Source: Molossus alvarezi (Eukaryota; Chordata; Mammalia; Chiroptera; Molossidae). Taken from it: 64,000 nt of DNA. The notes under the pieces are model-generated. The model had not been told where the DNA came from and did no database searches. It saw only the letters and a program-made list of their open reading frames with translations. Shown one piece after another: positions 33,936-46,571 of the stretch. The position numbers were made by a program, and so were the translations under genes. Each line of letters starts with the position of its first letter. The stretch's first letter is position 1. The stretch spans positions 94,478,591-94,542,590 of the forward strand of contig CM073890.1 of NCBI GenBank assembly GCA_037176705.1, given 5' to 3'.

Positions 33936-36900
33936 GACTTTTTCTTTGTTGTTTGTAATGTGGAATCAGATTATGGTCTCGTTTTGACCTTAGGAATTCA
34001 GCTTTTAATCAATAATCAACTAAATTGAAAAATAAGACATCCCCACACTTTCCCGCTTGCGTACCTTATTATTTTGATCATAGTGGTAAAAAATGGTGAT
34101 AAATTGCTAACTGGGGCAGTAATTGAGACCCCCCCCCATTCTAGCCTATGAAAGTAGAGATGAATAAAATATATTTACTTCCTGGTTAGGCATTTCCAAA
34201 ACATTTCAGCCAGGTGCTTACTCTTGACACGAAAGGGACAGACCTGTGCTCTTTCCCACAAGGTGCAGAGCAGGGCGTGTACAAACCCGCAGCACCCGTG
34301 TCTCCTCCTGGCCTGTTTATGGGAACAAGATGCCCCCCAAAATGGACCAAAGTAAATGCCAGTGAAAAGAAACAAAGGCTATCTTAGGAGAGGTGATTGC
34401 TTTTCCAGTTGTTCTGGGATTTTGGTCATTTCTGGGGTTAATCTTGTAAATTTTCTGTGAGGAAGTTTCAAAAAGCCTTGAGCAAGCCAGTCAGATTTCT
34501 CAAGACTTCTGTTAAGAGAGTCATTTTTCTTTTCTTAAAATTCTGAGTCGTGCAGCTCCATTCCCTTTTAAAGATCTCATGTGTTTACATATAGGTTAGC
34601 ATTTGGCAAGGGTACACATCTTAAGGGGTATGTAGAAGGAGCTGAAGCTTCTCATCGCCCATTTTTCTTAGGTTGCATCAATATTTGGTAGCATGATTGA
34701 TATACCTAGATGCTTATATTAAACAAATATTGGTTAGAATTAATGTAAAATGGAATTACTCTTTCTAGGATAAAGTGTGGCATAAAAATACCTTAGATGA
34801 AGTAATATTGCTGTATCCCATTTTAAAGTAATTTGCCTTCAAGTTTATTAGTGGTAGAAGTTTTCAGACAATATCCTTCTACCATCAGCAAATGAAGGAA
34901 ACATACTACTACTTTTCAGATGATTAGCAAATAAAATGTTAAAATGATCTCTCCCATCCCATTCATTATAAATGCTTTTACATTATGCAGTCTATCTAGG
35001 TCAAATGCTTAAAAATGTTTCATTACTTTTTTTCCTTTTCTCACAATTAAAAAAAAAATAGAAAAACTCCCAATTTTCAGGTTCAGATACTTTGTGACCC
35101 TATTTAGTGGCTTGTAACTGGCTCCAATTCCCTAATTCTCAGTGACATGTGTTTCTGCTGGTTCCAGGAGGTAAACTGCAGTATAGCAGATCATGGGATA
35201 ATGAGACTGGGAGTGCTTGGGGGGAGGCTGGGGAAAGGCAGTGGGAATGAGACAAAGGGAGTGAAGGTTGATGGGTAGAGCCAGGATTTATAGCTGCACC
35301 AGATTCTTCATAAAAACTGTTAAAGTCATTGCTTCTGTTTCATACATTTTCCCACATCATCAATAGCAGTTAAATTTATTTTTAGAATCTATCTTCTAAA
35401 TAATTTTAAGGATAGAATTATAAAAATAGAATATGGCAAAGGTACTTTATGTTAAGATGCCTTATATACGGGGAAAACTCTGAATTAAACATTTTCTACT
35501 TAATTTAATAATTTAGTCAACACGTGCTCATTGAAAACTAATTATTGTGCTTTATATAGGCAAGATAAATAAATCCAGATTCCTCAGTGAACTAAGAGCA
35601 TGAGTTCTGGAATAATTCCAATGTTTTTTAGGTTTTCAGGGTAAAGATATTACCAATAGTCATCTTAAGGAGAACAGTTTATTTAGTGCTGAGCAATTGG
35701 ACTCCTAGATTCAAAAACAAATGCTTAAACTTTGAATAGGAAAAAAAATCCTAAACCTTGTTTTTGAGCATTTTAGATAAGAATCTATATATATGGCAGA
35801 AAGCATTGTGTGTACCTATCTTCTTACATTTTTGTAGAACAGACTCAGCCCTAAAACCTAGTCTTGGCAAGTACAGCTCTTGCGTTTGAGAGGCACAGAG
35901 AAACCCTGTAATTCTCAGGTTTCTTAGATGAAGATAAGGTGAGTGATTCAGTAGTCCTTTGTTCTGGCTCCCTGTTTCATGCCACAATAAACCTCCTGCA
36001 GCCCCCTTCTAAGAACAGTGTTGGTCTGCATGCTTGAAGGATCACCACTACTATTCCTCTGAGCAAAATGAAAACAAAAACAAGGGGATACGAAATTATG
36101 ATAGATGGATAAAAGGAATACAATAGGGCACTTAAACATTTTAATTTTTGAGCTGGAATATTTTCTAGGCATTTTTAGTGACTCTATAGAAATCCCTTAT
36201 AGCCGTGACAAACCTAGCTTAATATTGACCTAAGTTGATAAACGTTACCTCTTGTCATTCAGACATAGAAGGTTAGGGAGACACTGTAGTCTCCCTTCCT
36301 TCACCACCTAATAAGTCAACAGTGGTCAGCTCAGAGAAGCTTGCTGAAGAGCATCCCATTTGGTTATTGCTCTTTGTCTAGGAAAATCAGACTCAGCTGT
36401 GAATTGTGGACCAAGTGGTGCAGAACTCATTACTTTGAACAATGCCTCCTCTGCCTGGGAAGCATGTTCTCTGTTCTCACTCGAGGGGCTCATTCCAGGC
36501 TGGCTTTGCTCACAAGGAAAATCATTTAGACACAGTTCAGTGGACACTCACTCACATCTCTTTGACACCCATGACCATTTTTGTTTAAGGAGAAACCCAG
36601 TACTGCTGTGGTAGGGTGTGCCAAATTAGAAATGCATTTTAAGAACCCTGTGAAGAAGTTTACACAGCTTTATGTTGTTATCATCAAGGTCTCTGTCTTC
36701 TGTGCTTCAAAGAGGGCGGGATGGATGCAGGAGGGAAAACTAAGAAAACTTTTATAGCAAAGTTAAAAACATTCTCACCAACTCTGCATTTTGGAGGTAC
36801 TAAACTACATGTCTGCACCTCTTTTTTTTTTATCATAAAATTAGAGAACAGAAAAAGAATCAAGGTAGATACCATGTTTGTTTTATAAATTAGGAAATCA

Positions 36901-37389
36901 CGGTCCAAGGCTGCTAAATGATTTCCTCAAAGTCACACAGCTAATAAATGACAGAACTAGGATGAAAATGCCAAAGTTTTGATTTCTGATGATCCCAGGA
37001 AGGCTGGGGTGGGCAGATATGAAATTCTTCTTTGGAAATTGCTGTAGTTGTAGATATAAAATGGTCAACCACCAGCAATGCTATATGATTTAATCTAGTT
37101 TCATTGAGTGGAATTGGCAGTGGACACCTTTTGATTATATATTTTGTTATAAGCATGTGTATATAATGAGAATGTATATGGTGCACATGCATAAATGCAA
37201 AAAGTCTTTTTTAGTATCTATCTTGGCCTGAGGGATTCATACATGATTAGGATTTAATACAAGGGGGAACAGTTTTTCTGGCTATTTACTGTCCAGTAAA
37301 TATCTTACGCAAGGGGTTTTTGAGCAAAGGAGGAAATGAACATTAATGTATTCCAACCATGTGCCTGGGCATTTACTTTTTGTTACTTT
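33936..37389. other. intron-like unique DNA
   Basis: AT-rich, no exon recognised. A MIR-like fragment lies at about 36876-36970 (CCTCAAAGTCACACAGCTAA). Confidence 0.45.
36876..36970 (-). repeat. MIR fragment
   Basis: Core-like TCACACAGCTAATAAATG typical of MIR; short and old. Orientation uncertain. Confidence 0.5.
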
Positions 37390-37406
37390 AAAACTCATAA
37401 TAATCA

Positions 37407-37645
37407 CCCTGCCGGTTTTGCTCAGCGGTTAAAGCGTCAGCATGCGGACCAGAGAGTCCTGGGTTCAGTTCCTGTTAAAGGCACGTACTTTGGTTGCAGT
37501 TTGTCTCTGGCCCCGGCTGGGGTTGCGTGGGTGGCGACCACTCAATGTGTCTCTCTCTGATGTTGATGTTTCTCTCTCTCTCTTTCTCCCTCCCACTCTA
37601 TCTGAAAATAAATGCAAAAATGTCCTTGGGTGAGGATAAAAAAAT
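37407..37645 (+). repeat. Ves SINE in a MIR-like region
   Basis: Complete, TSD AAAACTCATAATAATCA / AAAACATAATAATCA at 37390-37406 and 37646-37660. Flanking sequence, especially 37680-37790, looks like a MIR. Confidence 0.92.
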
Positions 37646-37660
37646 AAAACATAATAATCA

Positions 37661-39164
37661 AGAGATGCAGAAGTTATTATTCCATGTTATTGATGAGGCT
37701 CAGGGAGGTTAATTTCTTTCCCAAGATTCAGTATGGAATAGACTTGCAATTTGAACACAGGTCTGTCTGCCTCTAGGCTCTATCACATCAGGCCCCACTC
37801 AGAAAAGCAAGACTATATTTATAAAAAATATTGAGTGATTTTCTTTTCAAATTCACCATTCCATCCAAAGTACAGACAGGTAGAAGTGTTTCTGACCAGC
37901 TTTTTGGTGAGTGGAGAAGCTGCATTTCCTATTTGGAGGTTAGGAGGTTATAAAATCAGGCCTGGTTCCAGAAAAACATTCAAGACTTTGTTTATAAACT
38001 AGGTTGGCTATTTGTTTAGAAGTTAGTGGTGTTTAGGTTCTCCTCTGCAAATGCTTTCCACATCAAAGTAACCCATGCTTCACTTCTAAACTGTCAAATT
38101 GCGGTGGGTCTAAGAGAACCCCTCATGATTTTAATGTGTTTTCTGGCATCCCAAGACTTAAATATTGGTTTTCTCTTATATAAACTTTGCTCACTTATTT
38201 TTCTTGGAATAGGGTTGAGAGTTAGTGCTGGATAGAACCAGATTGTGTCTTCCTATAATGGTTTTCAAATTGGAGAGTAGAATCACCTTGAACAGTTGCT
38301 GACAATTTCTAAACTTATGCCAGAAGCTGGAGATTTGGAGCTCTTAAAACTGCTCTGCTGTGGTGTTGGGGAAACTGAAAATGGGTTGTACCAAGCTGGT
38401 TTCTCCAAGAAGAAACCAAGGAACGTCCACACTCACACAGCCGAGTTGGGACTTGAACCTTGACATTGCGGTAGCCTCTTGGCTTGTGTTCTTGGTAGGA
38501 CAATACAACTTAAAAGCATGCCGAATTCCGCTCCGGAATTCAGCGTGAGATTCACACCCTGCACAGGATCCTGGAAGACTCTCTGGATTTCCCTCTTCAT
38601 GAGATTGTGTGTTGTGGCTTATTCTACTAGCAACCTCTTTTCTCTGTGGTTGGTACTTTTGAATTTTAGCAAAGGGCTTATGAAGCTGTCCAGCCATTCA
38701 GGTGCCTGTGCGTTACATTACCTGTTAAATTGCCAGGGGAAGGCAGAAGGATCCAGTTTAATGCTAGCACATGTGAGTTACTGATTAACTGATCGAAGGC
38801 AATCATGGTTTCTCTTTCATCTGCCTTCACTTCCTTGTTGCCAGTCACAAGGAACAAACATTTGAATTCAGCTTCGCCCTTCCCTCTTCTCTCCCTCTTC
38901 AGTTTCAGTGAAGGGGCCTCTGGACTTCAGAATAGGTCTAATGGAACCTCTGCAAAACTACTCCTGGAGGGAACTTTGAAGACCTATGCGGTTTTGTCAT
39001 GGGTCAGAATTCTGGACCAGAAGTGAAGTGAGTGGATTTGCTGTGTGTATGGAATTTAGTTCTCTAGACCTCCTGTTTCTTTTTGACAAATGACTCTTTC
39101 TTAACTTTGAGTGATGTGGGAGCTATTGAAAATAAATTTATTTTTTAAAAAGAGATTTTATTTT
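37661..39164. other. unique intron-like DNA
   Basis: Short frames around 38.3-38.9 kb overlap on both strands and lack splice context. MIR-like start. Confidence 0.4.
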
Positions 39165-39380
39165 AGCTCTAACCAGTTTGGCTCAGCAGTTAGAGCATCA
39201 GCCTGTGGGCCAAAGAGTCATAGGTTCAATTCCAGTCAAGGGCACATACCTAGGTTGCAGTTCCATCCCTGCCCCTGGTCAGAGTCGTGCAGGAGGCAAC
39301 CAATCAATGTGTCTCTCTCACATCGATGTTTCTCTCTCTCTCCCTCCCATCTCCTTCTCACTCTATCTGAAGATAAATGG
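39165..39380 (+). repeat. Ves SINE, lacking GAGGATAAA end
   Basis: It ends at GAAGATAAATGG. TSD AAAAGAGATTT on both sides (about 39147 and 39381). Confidence 0.9.
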
Positions 39381-40900
39381 AAAAGAGATTTCTTTATAGA
39401 TGAGAGTAAGGTGTTCATATAAGAAGTTAGGATTATATAAAGACCCCTTGATTTTCATTTTAATGCAAAGACTGTTGATTCTACCATATAACCATTTGTG
39501 TAAAAGAGAAAAGGGAGAGTTGAGGGTAAAAAAAAGGAGTGTTTCTTTATGCATATAGAATATCTCTGGAAGGTTACACAAGAAATTAATAATGTTGGTT
39601 GCTGGGGGACAGATACCTATTCATTGTATATGCTTTGTTTATTTTGGATTTTGAAATTTCAACTTAATAAATAAAATTAAAATACAAAAAAGAATACTTA
39701 GATTTCAAGAATAAATAAGTAACCACCTCCTGGCTCCTAAGTGACAGAAATAGGAGACTGGGAAGCAATTTTAAAGAAGGGAAAAAAAAAGCAATTCTCT
39801 TTCTTATTGTCTTTTTAAGTTTCACCAAAGTTTACATTATATATATACATATATATACACTATATATATATATATATATATAAAGTTTACAATATATATA
39901 TTTCACATTTAGTAATTTTTAAAAGCATTGTTCTTTAAGATTTTTTGGATTTTGATAGCAGGTCTAAAGAGGTTTTAAAAAAATTGTTTTTATAGTTTTC
40001 TTTTCTCTCATAAAGCATCAATTATTGGCTACAGCCAGACCCAGTGGGCCAATGGGAATCAGACTCGTCCCCCTCCTGAGCTACTAAACCTATGTCATTC
40101 TGGCAGTGTGTGTGTTTGTAAGAGAGTGAGGCTAAAAAGGCTCCCCCCACCCACCCTGAGAAATTCTTGTAATGTGATTATTCTTTTATTTTCCTGAGCA
40201 GCGTTCTGAATGTGAATTTCAGAGGAATCCTTTCTGCTGAAATTGAAAAAAACAAAACAAAACAACAAAAAAACCCTTGTATACAAATATTTTATTCTGA
40301 ACCACAGCTTTTAAAAAATGGGTTGTGAATTGAAATTATTTTTCTGTTTACTGGGTAAATCATTAAAATACAGTCTTAGAAGAGGGTTAAATGAAAACTG
40401 TGTACCAACTTCTTATTCACTCATCAAAAGAGAGAAAAGTGGAATCTATTATTTAATGTCCAAGTTTCAGTCAAAAGCAAAAACTTGGGTTCTCAGGGCC
40501 AGTTCTCAGTACATTCTTGAAAATTTCTCACCTCGAATTTGGTGAAGTAAATTTAAAAAATATCTATTTTCCTCCCAGAATTTTTCTTACTGCTGTTACT
40601 TTTTTTTTTTAATTAGAAAAGAATAACTGAATAGATCATACATTTTCATGCTTAAAAGCCCAGTGAATATTCTTTCAGCCATCCAGTTTTTTCTCTAATA
40701 GACCACCAGTGTTATTCCTTATGTATTTTTAAAAAAAGATATTATATATAAAGAAATACATATAGATACTTTTTTTCCCTTCTTTTAAAATTCAAATGGT
40801 AGTATATCATCCACAAGATTCTGTATTTTTTCTTATAACAATGTATTTTGTACATGATTTTATATCAGCATAGAGCTTCTTAATTCTTTTTAAAAAATGC
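39381..40900. other. AT-rich unique DNA with (TA)n
   Basis: A (TA)n-rich stretch lies at 39838-39900. The segment 40570-40900 looks like degraded L1 3' sequence. Confidence 0.45.
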
Positions 40901-41043
40901 TTGTGTAAGAAAGCAGTTTTGGGTTCACAGCAAAAGTTAGGGGAAGATACGGAGATTTCCCATATATTCCCTGCCCCCACACATGCATTGCCTCCCCATT
41001 ATCAATACCCCCCACCGGAGTTACAGTTTGTTACAAATGGTTA

Positions 41044-41718
41044 TGTTATTGGATGAAGTTGGGGGGTTCTTTTCCCCAGTGGGTGCTGGAGGTGGAGTCC
41101 TTACCATATCCCAAGAAAAAGAATTTTCTGAGAGTCACATGGGAGAATGAGTAATGTTTATTTATGTGGAATTACATCCCTGGGTTTCCAAAGACCTATT
41201 TCTCTTAGTCCAGTTAGAGAAGAAGTGTAGCTGGTATTTCAGTAAAAGCTAGAAGCAAAGCGAGTGTCCACAGTTTCCTTTCCATGTTGGAGCCGGGTCC
41301 AGTTCAGCATCTGCCTGGTTGTGGTCCATTAATACATTGTGTGTGGGGTCCACATGGCTGTGGGCCATGTGGGTGCAAGGGGAGCCCCACAAACCTAGAG
41401 TCACATCAACCCCTAGAGTCCCAGGAATAGTAAGAGCACATGAGAGTAACCTCTTTTGTTCAGGGGATTAAATATCCCAAATTTTGTGCACTTGCAGTGG
41501 CCATGCCCATTCTGGCCAATAACACTTGTTCTCAGGTGTGACTGACAGCAAGCAACTTCCCTATGTCACCCCAACTTTACTGGGCATGCATCTATCTCCC
41601 CTTTTTTGGACCCCTGGGGAGTGTAAAGTTGTAGCTGCCCAAATGACATGCCTATAATGTCTGGCCTCCCTTTGCTCTTTTCCTATTGTTAATAACTAGG
41701 TTAATTACAATGATATCA
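41044..41718 (-). repeat. solo LTR, ERV1-type family A, copy 3
   Basis: 675 bp, TG...CA ends, perfect 4-bp TSD GTTA at 41040-41043 and 41719-41722. It interrupts the L1 3'UTR. It contains the family start codon (CAT at 41283-41285 on the + strand), but the frame stops after about 20 codons. AATAAA is present on the - strand. Confidence 0.88.
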
Positions 41719-42616
41719 GTTACAGAGCTACTGTTTGTTATTGATGAACCTACACTGACACATAATCACTCAAAGTCTATAGTTTATAGCAGGTTTCACT
41801 CTTGGTGTTACACATTCTATGGGATTGGACAAATGTATAATGAAATGTACCCATCATTATGGTATATACAGAGTATTTCCAGTGCCCTAAAAGTTCTGTG
41901 CTCTGTTTATCCCTCCTCAACCTTCAACCCCTGGCAACCACTGATCTCTTCTATGTCTCCATAGTTTTGCCTTTTCCAGAATGTCATACAGTTGGAATCA
42001 CACGTATAGCTTTTTCAGATTGACATTTTTCACTTGGTAATATGCATTTAAGATTCCCCCATGTCTTTTCATGGCTTGATAGCTCATTTCTTTTTAATGT
42101 CGAATAATATTCCATTATTTGGATGTACCACAGTTTGTTTGTCCATTCACCTACTGAAGAACATCTTGATTGCTTTAAAGTTTTAGCAATTATGAATAAT
42201 ACAGCTGTGATACACATCCATATGTAGGTTTTCGGGTGAACATAAGTTTTCAACTGCTTTGGTAAAAATATCAAGGAGCACAACTGCTGGATTGTATGGT
42301 AAGAGTATATTTGGTTTTGTAAGAAACTTCCAAATTGTCTTCCAAAGTGTTTACCATTTAACAATTCCATCAGCAATGAATGAGAGTTCACATTTTGTGT
42401 CGTCAGTGTTCTGGATTTTGACCATTCTACTCGGTGTGTAGTAGTATCTTGTTTTAATTTGCATTTCCTGGCGACATATGATATGGAGCATCTTAGTATT
42501 TTTTTCTTTTTAGTATTCTCTTCTCATTCATTAAAACATTTATCTGTAGATTTTGTTTTAGAGAGAGAGAAGCATAGGTTTGTTGTTCCACTTATTTATG
42601 CATTCATTGGTTGCTT

Positions 42617-42842
42617 TTTTTTAAAAAAAAAAAATGTTTTCATTGATTTCAGAGAGAGGAAGGGAGAGAGAGAGAGAGAGAGAGAAACATCCATGAGAGA
42701 GAACATCAATTGGCTGCCTCCTGCACGCCCCCTGCTGGGGATCAAGCCAGCAACCTGGGCACATGCCCTGGCCAAGAATAAAACCGATGACCTCCTGATT
42801 GCATGGGATGATGCTCAATCAACTGAGCCACACTGACCAGGC
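42617..42842 (-). repeat. bat SINE (AATCAATAAA-tail type)
   Basis: GA-rich body and tRNA-like end GAGCCACACTGACCAGGC. Confidence 0.9.
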
Positions 42843-42859
42843 TATTGCTTGTTTCTCTT

Positions 42860-42938
42860 ATGTGCCCTGACTGGGGATCAAACCCGCAACCTCGGTGTAT
42901 CCGGGTAATGCTCTAAACAACCGAGCTACCCAACCAGG
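42860..42938 (-). repeat. SINE head fragment
   Basis: Only the tRNA-like region (GGGGATCAAACCCGCAACC..ACCAGGGC). Confidence 0.7.
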
Positions 42939-43079
42939 GCCATCTTAGTTGTTTCTGTGTATATTTTGAATAACAGTCCTTTATCATATTTTTTTGCAAA
43001 TATTTTCTCCCAGTCTGCAGTTTATTCTTTCATTCTCTTGACATTGTCTTTCACAGAGCAGAAGTTAAAAAACTTATTT

Positions 43080-43960
43080 CCTCTTCAGCAGAACAAAACA
43101 AATATTCATAGACCCACCTTTATTTTGACTTGGTCACACACAGTTTAAAAAATACACAACACACACACTTGCAAAATACACTCAAACATCAGGAAATAAA
43201 GGGAATAGAACAAGGGGCTTACAGGCTTGAAAGAATATCCTGGGCTTCAGAACAAAACAAAAGCAATCAGATATTGAATACTTCTGTGTTCAAATCACAA
43301 AGATATTTTGATTTTAATGAAATTTAAGTTTTTTTCTTTTTGTTTTTTTGAAGAACACTTTAGGGACAAAAACAAGCTTCTTGTATTGCCTGAGGCAGGG
43401 CCTGGCTTCTATTCCTTGAAGGGCTTTTGCGACATACAGATGCCAGCATTCACTGGCCTTGTTGTTTGCTCCTCCCCTACCTCTGCATCCTGTCTTCTGA
43501 AGGTGCAGCACCCTGGGCCCACCCAGAAGACAACTGGCAGGGGCTTCAGAGCATCTAGGAAGTAGTCAATCTTGGTGACCAGTTCCTGTCACTTTCCTGA
43601 GATGACCTTATGGTTCTCAATGTAGGTGTCTTTCTTGAGCTTGCCAACCATCAGCTGCCCAGCTTTTACTGGCAACTGTAGCACCAACTCCTTGACCTGT
43701 GTACCCAGCTGCTTCTCTTAGCTCACTTTGTTGCCAGGTCAGAGCCCTCTGTCTTCAGCCTGGGCGGCAGCAGCACAGTCTTACTGTTCAAGGCCTTCTG
43801 TTCCATCTCCATGCATTTCTCGCTGCTGTTGAGGGTTGGACACATCCTGGGCCAGCATGTGCCTATTGACGGTCTTGTCAAAGTGACGGTAGTGACCTAT
43901 TATTCTCTTGTTCACCAGGGTCAAGACCTGCTCTGTGATGCAGCCATAACAAGTTTTAAA
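43080..43960 (-). pseudogene. unidentified processed pseudogene candidate
   Basis: A GC-rich block interrupting an L1. The - strand reads a coding-like chain from 43954 ([34 protein letters not shown]), then after stops and frame changes ([53 protein letters not shown]), and an AT-rich 3'UTR-like part ending with AATAAA (TTTATT near 43110). No introns, several stops. I do not recognise the parent gene. A long A tail is not visible. A duplicated AAGTT near both ends is weak support for retroposition. Confidence 0.55.
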
Positions 43961-44083
43961 TTTTAATGAAATCCAGTTTATCAATTCTTTCTTTCTTGGA
44001 TAGTGTCTTTGGTGTATCTGAAAAGTCATCACCATCCTCAAGGTCATCTAGGTTTGTTCTTATGTTAATTTCTAGGAGTTTTT

Positions 44084-44177
44084 TTGTTGTTATTTTTTTG
44101 TTTTTTTATCCTCACCTGAAGACTTTTTTTTTTTTTTTTTGCATTTATCTTCAGATAGAGCAGGAGGGAGCGAGGAA

Positions 44178-44237
<60 letters not shown>

Positions 44238-44398
44238 ATCAATATGAGAGAAACACATCAAGTGGTTGCCACCTACACAACCCCAACTGGGGCCAGCGAC
44301 AAACTGCAACCGAGGTACATACCCTTAGTGGGAACTGAACCTGGGACTCTCTGGTCTGCGGGCCAATGCTCTCACTGCTGAGCCAAACCGGTCAGGGC
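44084..44398 (-). repeat. Ves SINE with long (GA)n
   Basis: Contains a pure (GA)n run at about 44177-44234. TSD AATTTCTAG flanks it (44067 and 44399). Confidence 0.92.
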
Positions 44399-44769
44399 AA
44401 TTTCTAGTTTTATAGCTTTGCATTGTACATTAGGACCTGTGATTCATTTTGAGTTGAATTTTTTGTGAAGGGTATAAGGTCTGTGTCTACATTCATCTTT
44501 TTGTATATGGGTATCCAGTTGTCCCAGTACCATTTGTTGAAAAGATTGTTTGTGCTCCATGATATTGCCTTTGCTCCTTGGTCAGAGATCAGTTGATTCC
44601 ATATATGTGGGTCTATTTTTGGGCTCTCTATTCTGTTCCATTGATCTGTTTGTCTAGTTTTTCTCTAATATCACACTCTCTTGATCACTATAGCTTTAGA
44701 GTAATTCTTGAAGTTGGATAGTATCAGTCTTCCAACTTTGTTCTTCAATATTGTGTTAGCTGTTTTAAT

Positions 44770-45150
44770 TTTTTAATAGCTACATATTTTCCACTGTATG
44801 GATATACTAAAATTTAACCAGATTAATGGACAATCAGATTGCTTTTAATCTTTTAAAAACAATGATGTAGTGAATAAACCCTATGAATACACCATTTTGC
44901 ACATGTCAAGCACAGTAAAGGATATATTTTTGGAAGTAGGATTGCTAAGTCAAAGGTATATACACTTGTAACTTTGATAAATATTTCCAGATTGGCCTAC
45001 ATAGGATTTGTAAAAATTTTACTCCTTCAGAAATGTGTTACACTGACAATTTCTCCACACCATTTATCAACAAACTCTTTGGTTTTTGCTAATCTGGTAG
45101 GTAAAAAATTAGCATCTTGGTATAGGTGAGATGTGCTTCTTCTCTTATTC
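44770..45150 (-). repeat. old L1 or HAL1-like 3' fragment
   Basis: L1 ORF2-like text (AATGATGTAGTGAATAAACC, GGAAGTAGGATTGCTAAGTC), more diverged than the element before it. Confidence 0.6.
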
Positions 45151-45546
45151 ACTAATGGGTGACTTCACAAATTTTTTTGCAAGCAGAGTAGAAGATGTCT
45201 CTTTATTCTTTTCAGCGTAGATTAAAAGATCAAGTTTGAAGAAGAAGCACATGAATAGGTTTTTGACCACTGCCTGATAGAGGAACAGAGTCAGCACACT
45301 TTTCTTAAATAATATGCATTTGGTTGCCTTTCATACTTCCTTCCAAATTTCAACATTTTACTTCCCCTACTTAACCTGCTATGTAGTAGGGAAGGAGAGA
45401 AGGTGTTCACTGGAGGTTTAATTGGAAAATCTGCCCTTCTCTGGGGAGAGCCCTTTCTGAGACTGAATTTTGGGTACTCTTATATATAAAGAAACTGGGT
45501 GCAGAGCTATTCTGTGGTCCATTTAGAATATTTAAGAAGCCTAGAA

Positions 45547-45581
45547 ATCACTTCTTGGCCTTTTGGCTAAGATCAACTGTA
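45547..45581 (+). pseudogene. 3'-truncated U2 snRNA copy
   Basis: ATCACTTCTTGGCC and TTTTGGCTAAGATCAACTGT match the first 35 bases of U2 snRNA with about three changes. A short A run and a repeat of TAGAAATCACT (45542-45552 and 45589-45599) follow. This is a short retropseudogene, not an RNA gene: the branch-recognition and Sm parts are missing and no snRNA promoter is seen. Confidence 0.8.
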
Positions 45582-45697
45582 AAAGGCTTAGAAATCACTG
45601 GTGTAGAGACAAGTAATATGAATCAAGTATTTTTTTTTTGTACTGCAATAACTAGATGAAATTAGAATTATAAAATAATTTTGCTGCTAGGGTGTTA

Positions 45698-46084
45698 TCA
45701 GGAAAAAGAGTCTTCAAATGTGATCAAAGGCGAGATTTCAAGATTGATGGCTGCTGAGAATTGAAATCGAATTACTAGTTGTTCCTTTGGGTGTTGTTGT
45801 TTTAATCCTGTCTGCGTCATGTACCTGCTTTTAAGAAGAAGGAATGTTACTGGAGAATTGAATCGATTGCCTTTCTTCATCGCTAGTGGGAGTGGGGTTC
45901 TTAGAATATCTTGAGAAAAAGAATTTTCTAGGACTTGCATGGCAGAATGACTGACTTTTATTTGTGTAGAATTATATCCCTTGGTTTCCAAAGTCTCTCT
46001 TACCTTAGCCCAGTCCTGGAAGAGGGCTTGCTGGGAATTCAGCAGAACTAGAAGCAGAGCTGGTGTCCAGAGTTTCTGTTTCAT
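45698..46084 (-). other. LTR-borne ORF, leader-like, 128 codons
   Basis: Starts MKQKLWTPALLLVLLNSQQA: basic start and leucine core like a signal peptide. It shares about half its first 70 positions with the frame at 7102. It runs past the LTR 3' end into flanking DNA, so only the first 79 or so codons belong to the LTR. No known domain. Confidence 0.35.
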
Positions 46085-46567
46085 GGTAGAGTTGAGTCCA
46101 GCACAGCATTAGACATCAGACTAGTCACAGTCCATTAGTCCATTGTGTGGAGTAGACATGACTGTGGGCCATGTGGGTGAATGCAGGGGAATTCTTCCCT
46201 CTGCAACAAGAGAGTCAGGAGCATGGGCAAGCAAGGGAGAGTGACAAGAGAGCCAAGAGAGCGAAATCTCTTTGTTTAGGAGTTTAAATATCTCAGATTT
46301 CACACCCTTTGCAGTGACTACACCTATTCGTGCCAGTTACCTGTTTCCAGGTGTGATTGACAGACAAGCACTTTCCCACGTCACCCAGACCTTACTGGCA
46401 TGTGTCTATTGTCCAGCCCCTTCTCCCAGCGATCTGCTGGAAACAGACCTGGGCAGTGCTAAACTGCAGCTTTCTGGCAAAACGGTATAAATGACATGCC
46501 TACGTTATTTGGTCTTCCCTTTACTCCTTTCCTGTTAATTAATAAGCAGGTTATTACAAAGGTATCA
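45845..46567 (-). repeat. solo LTR, ERV1-type family A, copy 4
   Basis: 723 bp, TG...CA ends, perfect 4-bp TSD GGAA at 45841-45844 and 46568-46571. It carries ATG at 46084-46082 and the leader-like frame of the family. TATA-like GATATTTAAAC is near 46291, with AATAAA further downstream on the - strand. Confidence 0.9.
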
Positions 46568-46571
46568 GGAA

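Larger units (their letters stand above)
40905..44765 (-). mobile_element. old LINE-1, fragmented by later insertions
   Basis: L1 3'UTR and ORF2 C-terminal sequence on the - strand in pieces: 40905-41039, 41723-42500 (frame with IMEYYSTLKRNELSSHEKTW, an ORF2 C-terminal motif), 42940-43075, 43960-44080 and 44399-44765. The pieces stay colinear across the inserted LTR, SINEs and pseudogene, so they were one element. Degraded and non-coding. Confidence 0.8.

Noticed and set aside
32559..33960. Many overlapping frames of 60-130 codons on both strands
   Set aside because: GC-rich, stop-poor CpG island region. Frames overlap in all phases with no consistent family or splice pattern.
41719..45840. 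Possible provirus between LTR copies 3 and 4
   Set aside because: The interval is an old L1 with SINEs and a pseudogene, and each LTR has its own different 4-bp TSD, so they are independent solo LTRs.
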